A DNA stretch of 8,717 nt from Bacteroidales bacterium (GTDB lineage Bacteria > Bacteroidota > Bacteroidia > Bacteroidales > UBA932). The translations under genes and the position numbers were made by a program. Of the stretch, positions 1 to 5,429 are shown in pieces (within the stretch, counting starts at the first letter, position 1; every line of letters begins with the position of its first letter). The DNA is taken from positions 1 through 8,717 of the forward strand of contig WRBG01000078.1 of assembly GCA_009784635.1 (NCBI GenBank). The letters run 5' to 3'. The notes under the pieces were generated by a model. The model did no database searches and was not told where the DNA came from. It saw nothing but the letters and a program-made list of their open reading frames with translations.

Positions 1-50
1 GCTAAAGTACCTAATGCAATCATCAGGAAGGGAAGAATAGTTCTTTTCAT
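1..50 (-). CDS. 5' fragment of a gene with a signal-peptide-like start
   Basis: Only the first 16 codons are in the window, reading MKRTILPFLMIALGTL on the minus strand and running off the left edge. A basic start (K2, R3) followed by an uninterrupted hydrophobic stretch looks like the n- and h-regions of a signal peptide or a first membrane helix, so the product is probably exported or membrane-anchored. The start is supported by a promoter about 50 nt upstream, with a TACATTTG -7 box at 106-99. A diverged copy of this start and its upstream DNA occurs at 1270-1355. The function cannot be inferred from so few residues. Confidence 0.55.
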   Translation of the reverse strand, partial: MKRTILPFLMIALGTL

Positions 51-109
51 TTTATGTGGTTTAGCACGTTTGATGTTTGGGATGTAGGATGTAGGACGCA
101 AATGTAGGG
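23..109. repeat. Direct repeat, copy A
   Basis: This segment and 1275-1355 are the same sequence in the same orientation. The core is near-identical (TTCTTTTCATTTTATGTGGT is shared exactly), and GACGCAARTGTAGGG is shared further out after a small indel-rich stretch. The repeat covers the first codons, leader and -7 box of the left-edge gene. The two copies bracket the tandem repeats and the DUF1016 pseudogene. Confidence 0.75.
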
Positions 110-246
110 AAAATATTTGAGCGTACAAAAAATGTTTGTAAATACGGGAAATATGTTGCGAGGTATGGGAAAGGTTTGGAGGCACGGGAAGGGTTTGGGA
201 GGTGCGGGATGTATTTGGGGGTACGGGATGTATTTGTGAGGTACGA
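81..246. repeat. Degenerate ~20-bp tandem repeat array
   Basis: About seven to eight units of 19-21 bp follow one another. The best-preserved ones are at 208-226 (GATGTATTTGGGGGTACGG), 227-246, 188-207, 169-187 and 148-168. The rough consensus is GAWGKATTTGGGAGGTACGG. Units become progressively less regular towards position 81, where a short GATGTAG doublet occurs. The unit length is not a multiple of three, and the only frame through it gives a low-complexity peptide, so it is probably non-coding. It lies directly upstream of the promoter of the left-edge gene. Its role is unknown. Confidence 0.7.
99..130 (-). promoter_or_regulatory. Bacteroidota-type promoter of the left-edge gene
   Basis: On the minus strand the -7 box TACATTTG (106-99) matches TAnnTTTG exactly. 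A TTTTG -33 element lies at 130-126, with a 19-nt spacer. Transcription should begin near position 93, giving a leader of about 40 nt before the ATG at 50. The box lies inside the directly repeated segment, but the second copy reads TACACTTG and is one base off consensus. Confidence 0.55.
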
Positions 247-299
247 GGAGATGGCGGCTGCTTGCGCCAAGCGCGAAGTTGTGTGTCGTATGGTTTTAC

Positions 300-330
300 A
301 ACGGCAACCCTCTTGTTAGGTGCCGTTTTT
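300..330. terminator. Hairpin with T-tract after the DUF1016 remnant
   Basis: AACGGCA-A-CC (300-309) pairs with GGTGCCGTT (319-327), a nine-base-pair stem with one bulged A and a nine-base loop. It is followed on the plus strand by a T run ending at 330. It sits right at the ancestral stop of the leftward DUF1016 gene, the natural place for its terminator. However, the T-tract is on the plus-strand side, where no gene is visible to terminate. It may act in both directions or be a relic. Confidence 0.45.
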
Positions 331-1158
331 CATATTTGAATTTCATTATTTTGCTGTAGATGAAAAATCTCTTTTTGTCGCAAGATTTCTTTGCTTAATT
401 CTTCTTCTGTTGGCAAATATTCCATATACATTGATGCAAAAAGTTGCTTGTTCCAGTTCACTTTCTGTGTATCCTTTGTTATTTGGAAGCGCAAGAAATT
501 CCAACACTGACGGATTTTTAATAAATTCAAATTTATCTTGTTGATACTCTTTTGTTTTTTCTTCCATTTCGGCGATAACGGGGTCTTTTATTTGCGACGA
601 AAGCAAACGTTGGTAATAAAGCGTTGAAATATTTCTGTCAAGAGTGTTGGAACTCCACATATTTTCTACGGTTTCTTTAATGTAATATGCTCTTGCTTTA
701 GGATTGGGAACTCGCATTATTCGCTGTATTTGTGTCCAGTTTAATCGTGATAAGTAGGTCGAAAGTTCAGTATTTTTGAATGTGGCGAGACCCTCTCGCC
801 GAATTTCAATCTGTTCATTTTTAGTGTTTTGAGATTGTGCGAGCGGTGTTCGCATAATCTCTAATTCGGGAAACATTTGATAAAATTGGCGAAATTGACG
901 GATACTTCTTTCAGAAAATCCTTTCCCAAATTCCGCTGTAAGTTCTTTTGACAGCGTTTTAATGATGTATGTACCATAATCAGCACGCTCTTTGCCATGC
1001 TGTTCCTCTTCAACAATACGTCTGCCTATTTGCCAATAGGCTTCAACCATTGCGGAATTAATTGCATAAAATGCCTTATCCCTTGCAGATGAAAGAATAT
1101 TTTTAATTTCAGCAACATACAAGGCATTATTTGCTGATGTCAGATTTTTTATGTCCAT
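330..1158 (-). pseudogene. DUF1016/YhcG-type nuclease, catalytic domain deleted
   Basis: From the ATG at 1158 (MDIKNLTSANNALYVAEIKN) the frame encodes a typical DUF1016 N-terminal domain. It includes INSAMVEAYWQIGRRIVEEE, GKGFSERSIRQFRQFYQMFP and NWTQIQRIM, and continues to KNPSVLEFLALPNNKGYTES and ELEQ. Intact relatives run from that point into a PD-(D/E)XK nuclease core. Here the frame becomes unrelated (FCINVYGIFANRRRI...) and stops at 346. In another frame the same DNA reads MYMEYLPTEEELSKEILRQK with a stop at 330, which looks like the usual C-terminal tail of the family. The simplest reading is an internal, out-of-frame deletion near 435-446 that removed the nuclease core, roughly a hundred residues judging from remembered homologues. 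A truncated 271-residue protein could still be made, but it would lack the catalytic part. Low GC suggests accessory DNA. YhcG-like proteins are often found near restriction-modification genes; none is visible here. Confidence 0.8.
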
Positions 1159-1193
1159 TATTTCCGTTTTATCAAGAATAATTAATTTGAGCG

Positions 1194-1201
1194 TAAAGGT
1201 A
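1194..1201 (-). promoter_or_regulatory. Possible -7 element upstream of the DUF1016 remnant
   Basis: TACCTTTA on the minus strand is one base from TAnnTTTG and lies about 35 nt before the ATG at 1158. A possible TTG at 1220-1218 is too close for the usual 19-21 nt spacing, so the assignment is weak. The same octamer precedes the divergent AAA ATPase gene. Confidence 0.3.
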
Positions 1202-1269
1202 ATAAACATTCTAAAAACAATCCTAATTTGAACTTGAACGGTATGCGCCCCTCTGTCGCCAGATTGCAC

Positions 1270-1302
1270 CTATGTCAAGAGGGGAAGGATAGTTCTTTTC
1301 AT
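1270..1302 (-). pseudogene. Vestigial copy of the left-edge gene start
   Basis: The minus strand reads MKRTILPLLT and then a TAG stop. Residues 1-7 are identical to the start of the gene at the left edge (MKRTILPFLM...), and the DNA around it, including 60-odd bases upstream, is repeated too. The reading frame is lost after ten codons, so this is a dead duplicate of a gene start, not a functional peptide gene. It lies between the DUF1016 remnant and the AAA ATPase promoter. Confidence 0.6.
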
Positions 1303-1355
1303 TTTATGTGGTTTTAGCGCGTTTGATGTTGAGTCTATAAAGACGCAAGTGTAGG
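1275..1355. repeat. Direct repeat, copy B
   Basis: Imperfect second copy of 23-109 in the same orientation. Between GTTTGATGTT and GACGCAAGTGTAGGG it is slightly shorter than copy A. Its -7 box has decayed to TACACTTG. It ends about 30 bp before the AAA ATPase promoter. Confidence 0.75.
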
Positions 1356-1381
1356 GCAACAGTGGGTAAAACTGCATTCGA

Positions 1382-1412
1382 TTTTGCAGAAAAGAAAAAA
1401 GCATTACCTTTA
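1382..1412 (+). promoter_or_regulatory. Promoter of the AAA ATPase gene
   Basis: TTTTG at 1382-1386 and TACCTTTA at 1405-1412 are separated by 18 nt, resembling the Bacteroidota -33/-7 pair (TTTG and TAnnTTTG) with one mismatch in the last base of the -7 box. It predicts a leader of about 25-30 nt before the ATG at 1445. No Shine-Dalgarno sequence is seen; the leader is A/T-rich. Confidence 0.45.
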
Positions 1413-1444
1413 CCGATCTTTTTAAATATCAATTTTCATAAAAA

Positions 1445-2638
1445 ATGGAATCTTTAATTATCACTTCAGATAGGCTCGTACAACATACAAATACCGATTT
1501 TATTCGTTATTTGTATGGCAATATTGCGTGGAAGAACCGATTAATAGGCATCATCGGTGCGAAGGGAACAGGCAAATCCACGCTTTTACTGCAACATATC
1601 AGACTGAATTTTCCCGGCAAGTCGAAAGCGCTTTACGTAAGTTTGGACAATATTTGGTTTACGAAACATTCGCTTTTGGAACTTGCCGAAGATTTTTATA
1701 ATCTTGGCGGTACGCATTTGTTTTTGGACGAAGTGCATCAATATAAGTCGTGGGCAATGGAAATCAAAAACATCTACGATTCTTACCCCACGCTACACAT
1801 TGTTTTTACAGGCTCTTCAATGCTTGAAATTTTTAGTGCAAGCGTAGATTTTTCGCGAAGGGTAGTAGTTTACGAACTGAAAGGGCTATCATTTAGAGAA
1901 TTTCTGAAATATGAAAATGAAATGGAATTTCCTGTTTTTGAATTGAATAATATCTTACAAAATCACCGAACAATTGCCTCTGAAATTGTCTCAAAAATTA
2001 AAATTTTGCCCGAACTGAACAAATATTTGGAATATGGATATTACCCTTATTACAAAGAAAACATTACTACATATCCTACTCAGGTTGAGCAATCTGTCAA
2101 TAAGACATTAAATGAAGACTTGCCTGCAATAGATAATATTGAATATTCCACTATACTAAAAATCAAAAAATTACTTGCCACAATTGCAGAAATGGTGCCA
2201 TTTACGCCAAATATTACCAATTTGAGTGCAGCAATAGAAATTAGCAGGCATGCTTTGGTAAAATATCTATATTTGCTGGATAAAGCTGGGGTAATTCAGT
2301 GTATCACAGAGCCAAGTCAAACATTGCAAACATTAGCAAAACCGCAAAAAGTGTATCTTGAAAATACCAATATTATTCATTCTTTGGCATTTCAAAATAT
2401 CAACACAGGCAATATCCGCGAAACTTTTTTTGCTAATCAGTTGCGTACAAAACACAAAGTCAATACGGCGAAAAACGGCGATTTTACTATTGACGGAAAT
2501 ATCGTTTTTGAAGTTGGCGGAAAAAATAAAACCAATTCGCAAATAAAAAATATTGAAAACGCATACATTGCAGCCGACAACATTGAAACAGGATTTGCGA
2601 ATAAAATACCACTTTGGCTATTCGGATTTTTGTATTGA
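1445..2638 (+). CDS. AAA family ATPase (AAA_14 type) with C-terminal DUF4143-like region
   Basis: A complete 397-residue P-loop ATPase. Walker A is GAKGTGKS at residues 38-45 and Walker B is HLFLDEVHQ at 91-99 (D95, E96). A sensor-like FTGSS lies at 121-125, followed by the SRRVVVYELKGLSFREFL segment typical of the AAA_14 family. The second half is a predicted winged-helix region (about residues 230-285) and a C-terminal domain ending in FEVGGKNKT and PLWLFGFLY. Its acidic residue-x-x-x-lysine pattern recalls the nuclease-like fold proposed for the DUF4143 region. The physiological role of this large family is not established; members are often scattered accessory genes in Bacteroidota. The start is supported by the promoter at 1382-1412 and by correct spacing to Walker A. 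The gene is AT-rich compared with the metabolic genes to the right, suggesting horizontal acquisition. It stands alone and converges on the kinase/small-ORF operon. Confidence 0.85.
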   Translation: MESLIITSDRLVQHTNTDFIRYLYGNIAWKNRLIGIIGAKGTGKSTLLLQHIRLNFPGKSKALYVSLDNIWFTKHSLLELAEDFYNLGGTHLFLDEVHQYKSWAMEIKNIYDSYPTLHIVFTGSSMLEIFSASVDFSRRVVVYELKGLSFREFLKYENEMEFPVFELNNILQNHRTIASEIVSKIKILPELNKYLEYGYYPYYKENITTYPTQVEQSVNKTLNEDLPAIDNIEYSTILKIKKLLATIAEMVPFTPNITNLSAAIEISRHALVKYLYLLDKAGVIQCITEPSQTLQTLAKPQKVYLENTNIIHSLAFQNINTGNIRETFFANQLRTKHKVNTAKNGDFTIDGNIVFEVGGKNKTNSQIKNIENAYIAADNIETGFANKIPLWLFGFLY

Positions 2639-2655
2639 AAAGCAAACAGTTTTAA

Positions 2656-2689
2656 TGAAAAGCGCCCGCATGTAGATACATACGGACGC
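2656..2689 (-). terminator. Rho-independent terminator of the kinase/small-ORF operon
   Basis: Read on the minus strand, GCGTCCGTATG (2689-2679) pairs along its whole length with CATGCGGGCGC (2672-2662), using two G-U pairs, around a six-base loop. A TTTT run follows (2661-2658). The wobble pairs would become C-A mismatches if read on the plus strand, so the leftward direction is strongly favoured. It begins 22 nt after the stop of the 59-residue ORF. Confidence 0.75.
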
Positions 2690-2710
2690 CGGATACACAG
2701 TCGCTCAGCG

Positions 2711-2890
2711 CTATTGCGGTTGGACGCGAACCAATAACTCAGTGGCCTTTACCCGTTCAACCTTTTGACCATCGCGAGAAATCACCAAATCATAGTTATT
2801 TCTCTGTTTTTCACGCAACAAACGCGCAAACGCAAGGTTGATTCCTTTCAGAATTTTTTCGCTGAGTTCGTTACACTCTTTTTCACTCAT
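2711..2890 (-). CDS. Small protein, putative antitoxin partner of the zeta-like kinase
   Basis: A 59-residue ORF beginning MSEKECNELSEKILKGINLA and ending VRVQPQ at a TAG. Its ATG overlaps the 3' end of the upstream kinase gene by eight nucleotides (ATGAGTGA), a configuration typical of translational coupling, and a terminator follows its stop. The sequence suggests an amphipathic charged helix (residues about 2-31) followed by a beta hairpin around YDLVISRDGQKVERVKA (33-49). I recall similar short ORFs (helix, then LV-x-DG-x-V-x-VxA) next to small zeta-type kinases in Bacteroidota, but this is memory, not a search. Antitoxin function is inferred only from size, coupling and context. It does not resemble the classical epsilon or PezA antitoxins, and has no evident helix-turn-helix. 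Confidence 0.65.
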   Translation of the reverse strand: MSEKECNELSEKILKGINLAFARLLREKQRNNYDLVISRDGQKVERVKATELLVRVQPQ

Positions 2891-3452
2891 ACTTAACTAT
2901 TTCGTAATACACTTGAGGTTGATGAACTTTGATTTCCTTGCCTCCGACTTGCTCTGCAATCAGTTGGGAGGGAGTCTCGGAATTATTGATCATCATCCAA
3001 AAACTACACAGCGGCAAATATAGTGAAAAAAGATTACGCAGGCCTGCAAAATAACGCCGCCGCACTACATTTTCATCAACATCATGTCCGCCGTTTGCAT
3101 ATCGCATTTTTACTCTGGCTACTGCAAGTTCGGGAGAATTTAGCCATAAATACACCAAAGTTACCAAATATCCCTCTGCTTTGGCCAATTTTACCAAATG
3201 CATGTAGGACCGAGGCGCCAATGTGGTCTCAAAAGCAAAATCCACCTTTGCCTTGATTAGGTCCTGCATCCGCCTAAGCATAATCCGACCTGCCTCAATA
3301 GCAACGCTTTCCGGATTAAAGGGAGACAGCCCTCTGGCGATTTCGTCGGCATTTACAAACTCCCTACAGTGAAGCATTTCCGGTAGAACAGTGTAAGAGG
3401 CGGTGGTTTTACCGGCCCCGTTGCAGCCCGCTATGATGTACAAATGCGCCAT
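2883..3452 (-). CDS. Zeta-toxin-like P-loop kinase (AAA family)
   Basis: A 189-residue protein starting MAHLYIIAGCNGAGKTT. Walker A is GCNGAGKTT at residues 9-17. Other zeta/PezT-like landmarks follow in order: FVNADEIARGLSPFNPE (32-48), FAFETTLAPRSY (72-83), the R-rich segment AVARVKMR (110-117) and GGHDVDENVVRRRY (121-134). Characterised zeta toxins use ATP to phosphorylate UDP-N-acetylglucosamine and so block cell-wall synthesis. This short subfamily has no role I can confirm, and other substrates are possible. I chose the ATG at 3452 because it gives the normal N-terminus just before the P-loop. It lies seven nucleotides after a perfect TACCTTTG -7 box, so upstream extensions would start outside the transcript. 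The gene is followed by a coupled 59-residue ORF, suggesting a toxin-antitoxin pair in toxin-first order. Confidence 0.8.
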   Translation of the reverse strand: MAHLYIIAGCNGAGKTTASYTVLPEMLHCREFVNADEIARGLSPFNPESVAIEAGRIMLRRMQDLIKAKVDFAFETTLAPRSYMHLVKLAKAEGYLVTLVYLWLNSPELAVARVKMRYANGGHDVDENVVRRRYFAGLRNLFSLYLPLCSFWMMINNSETPSQLIAEQVGGKEIKVHQPQVYYEIVKYE

Positions 3453-3459
3453 TATTATA

Positions 3460-3489
3460 CAAAGGTAGTAATAATTATTCATACCTTTG
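3460..3489. promoter_or_regulatory. Palindromic divergent promoter pair
   Basis: A 30-bp inverted repeat: CAAAGGTA (3460-3467) and TACCTTTG (3482-3489) are perfect 8-bp arms. The interior AATAATTATT is self-complementary, so only two positions per arm mismatch. Each outer arm is also a perfect TAnnTTTG -7 box, one firing left into the kinase operon (ATG at 3452) and one right into the methyltransferase gene (ATG at 3494). Both ATGs follow their box by only four to seven nucleotides, predicting leaderless or nearly leaderless mRNAs. I see no convincing -33 elements at the right spacing. A symmetric site of this size could also bind a dimeric regulator. Confidence 0.6.
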
Positions 3490-3493
3490 CCCA

Positions 3494-4030
3494 ATGCCAC
3501 GCAAACTCCTCAACGCCGAATTGCAGCGCCTTAGCCCTCAAGCCTATCGAAATGCGCCAAAACTGCCGATTGTTTTGGTGCTCGACAACATCCGCAGCCA
3601 ACACAACATTGGCGCCGCTTTTCGCACCGCAGACGCCTTTTGCATTGAGCGGATATGCCTCTGCGGCATCAGCGCCGTTCCTCCCGGTCCGGAAATCCAC
3701 AAATCGGCGTTGGGCGCAGAAGATACGGTGCCTTGGAGCTATTTTTCCCATACGGCAGAAGCGGTGACACAGCTGCACGAGGAAGGTTATACGGTATTGT
3801 GCATTGAGCAGGTAGAAAAGGCGTATTCTTTACATCTATTTACGCCTCAAAAAGATACAAAATACGCACTGGTATTTGGAAACGAAGTGCGGGGCATACA
3901 GCAGGAGGTGGTAGATATGGGCGACGGGAACATAGAGATTCCCCAATTCGGCACCAAACATTCGTTGAACGTGTCGGTAAGTATAGGAGTGGTATTATGG
4001 GATTTTTTGGTAAAGTTGCACGGCCGGTGA
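3494..4030 (+). CDS. TrmH/SpoU-family RNA 2'-O-methyltransferase
   Basis: A complete 178-residue SPOUT-class protein, expected to transfer a methyl group from S-adenosylmethionine to a ribose 2'-OH in tRNA or rRNA. All three SpoU motifs are present: motif 1 LDNIRSQHNIGAAFRTAD (residues 30-47, with N38 and the catalytic-type R44), motif 2 ALVFGNEVRGI (125-135), and motif 3 IPQFGTKHSLNVSVSIG (149-165, N159), part of the trefoil knot that binds AdoMet. It is only the catalytic domain, with no N-terminal substrate-binding extension, so the target nucleotide cannot be assigned. The ATG at 3494 is the only reasonable start; a TACCTTTG -7 box ends four nucleotides before it. The gene is followed closely by the YgjP-family gene, probably in one transcript. 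Confidence 0.88.
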   Translation: MPRKLLNAELQRLSPQAYRNAPKLPIVLVLDNIRSQHNIGAAFRTADAFCIERICLCGISAVPPGPEIHKSALGAEDTVPWSYFSHTAEAVTQLHEEGYTVLCIEQVEKAYSLHLFTPQKDTKYALVFGNEVRGIQQEVVDMGDGNIEIPQFGTKHSLNVSVSIGVVLWDFLVKLHGR

Positions 4031-4044
4031 ATAAAGAGGCGCTG

Positions 4045-4611
4045 ATGCATCCGCGTTTGGGTCCGGTTGTCTTTCATCGGCGAAAAGGCTCTAAACATAT
4101 TCGCTTGAGCGTTTCGGCCTCCGGCGGACTGCTCCTGTCCTATCCATGGTTGGTTTCCTTTAAGCAGGCGCTGGCCTTTTTGGAAGCCCATGAGCCTTGG
4201 GCGCTGGCAGCCTTGGACAGGGCGCGGCAACGCAGTCAAAACAAACCCGCCCTTTTGCCGCAGGAGGTGGAGCTGTGGCGCAAAAAGGCCAAAACCGAAC
4301 TCCCGCCCCGTTTAGCCGCGCTGGCTCGCCGGCATCAATTTACCTATAATAGAGTGTTTATCAAAAACAACAAGAGCAATTGGGGCAGCTGCTCCGGAGT
4401 GAACAACATCAACTTGAGCCTAAGGATTATGCTGCTCCCCGAACATTTGCGCGACTACGTGATGCTGCACGAACTTTGCCACACCCGCATTAAAAACCAC
4501 GGCCCCCGATTTTGGGCGTTGCTTGATAGCGTTACAGAGGGGAGGGCAAAGGTGTATGCAAAAGAGCTACGCACCCAACAAACTCTCAAAAATCTCGACG
4601 GTAGCTCTTGA
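4045..4611 (+). CDS. YgjP-family (DUF45) zinc metallopeptidase
   Basis: A 188-residue member of the YgjP/DUF45 family, related to M48 peptidases. The zinc-binding HELCH (residues 142-146) and downstream NHGPRFW (152-158, a likely third ligand region) are intact. The family hallmark usually written RWGSCS appears as NWGSCS (112-117), a substitution of the first residue. The N-terminus, HPRLGPVVFHRRKGSKHIRL, resembles other members. I prefer the ATG at 4045, 14 nt after the methyltransferase stop with AGAGG just upstream. The alternative ATG at 3997 in the same frame would overlap that gene by 34 nt and add 16 residues dictated by its conserved C-terminus. The substrate is unknown; relatives are often predicted to be soluble peptidases. 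The last 45 bases overlap the 3' end of metF on the other strand. Confidence 0.85.
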   Translation: MHPRLGPVVFHRRKGSKHIRLSVSASGGLLLSYPWLVSFKQALAFLEAHEPWALAALDRARQRSQNKPALLPQEVELWRKKAKTELPPRLAALARRHQFTYNRVFIKNNKSNWGSCSGVNNINLSLRIMLLPEHLRDYVMLHELCHTRIKNHGPRFWALLDSVTEGRAKVYAKELRTQQTLKNLDGSS

Positions 4612-5409
4612 TTTATTTAAGGTATAAAAATGGATGCCCGGAGCGCCCGACATCAGCAGGTCTCGGCATTGGGCAATGGCAAAATCGCTTCCGATTTGGG
4701 CGATTTTACGGGAGTCTGTTTTGTGTGCCTCCAAGTCGTGCAGAAAGGCTTGGGGAATATTGGCCCCGCTGATGCGTACAAACCGCGCCAACTGATTGTA
4801 ATGCGTAATCGGGAGGATGCCGGGAATAATGGGACAGGCGATGCCCGCCGCCCTTGCCTTCGCTACAAAATCGAAATACCGATTGTTGTCGAAAAAGAAT
4901 TGGGTAATGAGGAAGTCGCATCCTGCATCCACCTTCTTCTTTAAACACAGGAGGTCTTCTTCTGCCGACTCCGCTTCGGGGTGTTTTTCGGGATAGGCGC
5001 CCCCGCCGATGACAATGTCTTTGCCATACAAAGAGCGGGCAAAAGCAATCAGTTCAGAAGCATGAGCAAAACCATCCAAAGGGGCATGGAACCGGTCGGC
5101 GCCCTGTTGCGGGTCGCCCCTAAGCAGCATCAATCGGTCTATGTCCATGGCGCGGAGGGTCGCCAAGTCGGTTTTTATTTTCTCCTTGGAAGATTCCACA
5201 CAGGTATAATGGGCCATAGTTTTAAGTCCCACCTTGTTGTGCAGGTAATCCACCAAAGCAAAGGTGCGCTCGCAGCTCGAACCGCCAGCCCCGTAAGTAA
5301 CCGTTACAAAGGAAGGCGACAGGCGCAGCAACCTCCCGATATTGATGCCAAAATCCACAGCCGCAATTTCATCCTTGGGCGGGAAAAATTCAAAAGAAAA
5401 AGTACGCAT
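4567..5409 (-). CDS. metF: Methylenetetrahydrofolate reductase
   Basis: The 280-residue product reduces 5,10-methylene-tetrahydrofolate to 5-methyl-tetrahydrofolate with an FAD cofactor, supplying the methyl donor for MetH. It is the single-domain bacterial type. Visible family signatures are FSFEFFPPK (residues 4-12, with the catalytic-type Glu7), VTVTYGAGGS (35-44), LMLLRGDP (93-100, Asp99 near the flavin), GGGAYPEKHPEA (136-147), LITQFFFDNNRYFDF (168-182), PGILPI (196-201) and PGIHFYTLNKS (257-267). The ATG at 5409 gives the standard N-terminus. An upstream in-frame TTG at 5433 would add eight unconserved residues. The gene begins 20 nt after the nucleotidyltransferase stop and no separate promoter is evident, so it is probably cotranscribed with it. 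Its 3' end overlaps the convergent YgjP gene by 45 bp. Confidence 0.93.
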   Translation of the reverse strand: MRTFSFEFFPPKDEIAAVDFGINIGRLLRLSPSFVTVTYGAGGSSCERTFALVDYLHNKVGLKTMAHYTCVESSKEKIKTDLATLRAMDIDRLMLLRGDPQQGADRFHAPLDGFAHASELIAFARSLYGKDIVIGGGAYPEKHPEAESAEEDLLCLKKKVDAGCDFLITQFFFDNNRYFDFVAKARAAGIACPIIPGILPITHYNQLARFVRISGANIPQAFLHDLEAHKTDSRKIAQIGSDFAIAQCRDLLMSGAPGIHFYTLNKSRATVEIFESLLGA

Positions 5410-5429
5410 AATCAAGAACGTGTTTGGCC

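Noticed and set aside
1..12. The 12-mer GCTAAAGTACCT at the left edge recurs at 5881-5892
   Set aside because: One or two exact 12-base matches are expected by chance in a window this size. The flanks do not match, and the second copy is inside the metH coding end.
81..246. Possible CRISPR array
   Set aside because: Units are contiguous and degenerate with no unique spacers between identical repeats, and no cas genes are present.
61..270. A 69-codon minus-strand frame through the tandem repeats
   Set aside because: The repeat unit is about 20 bp, not a multiple of three, and the peptide is low-complexity. It is better read as non-coding repeat DNA.
3444..3778. Open frames on both strands across the start of the methyltransferase gene
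   Set aside because: They are shadows of the SPOUT coding sequence, with no recognisable domain and Cys/Arg-rich or biased composition.
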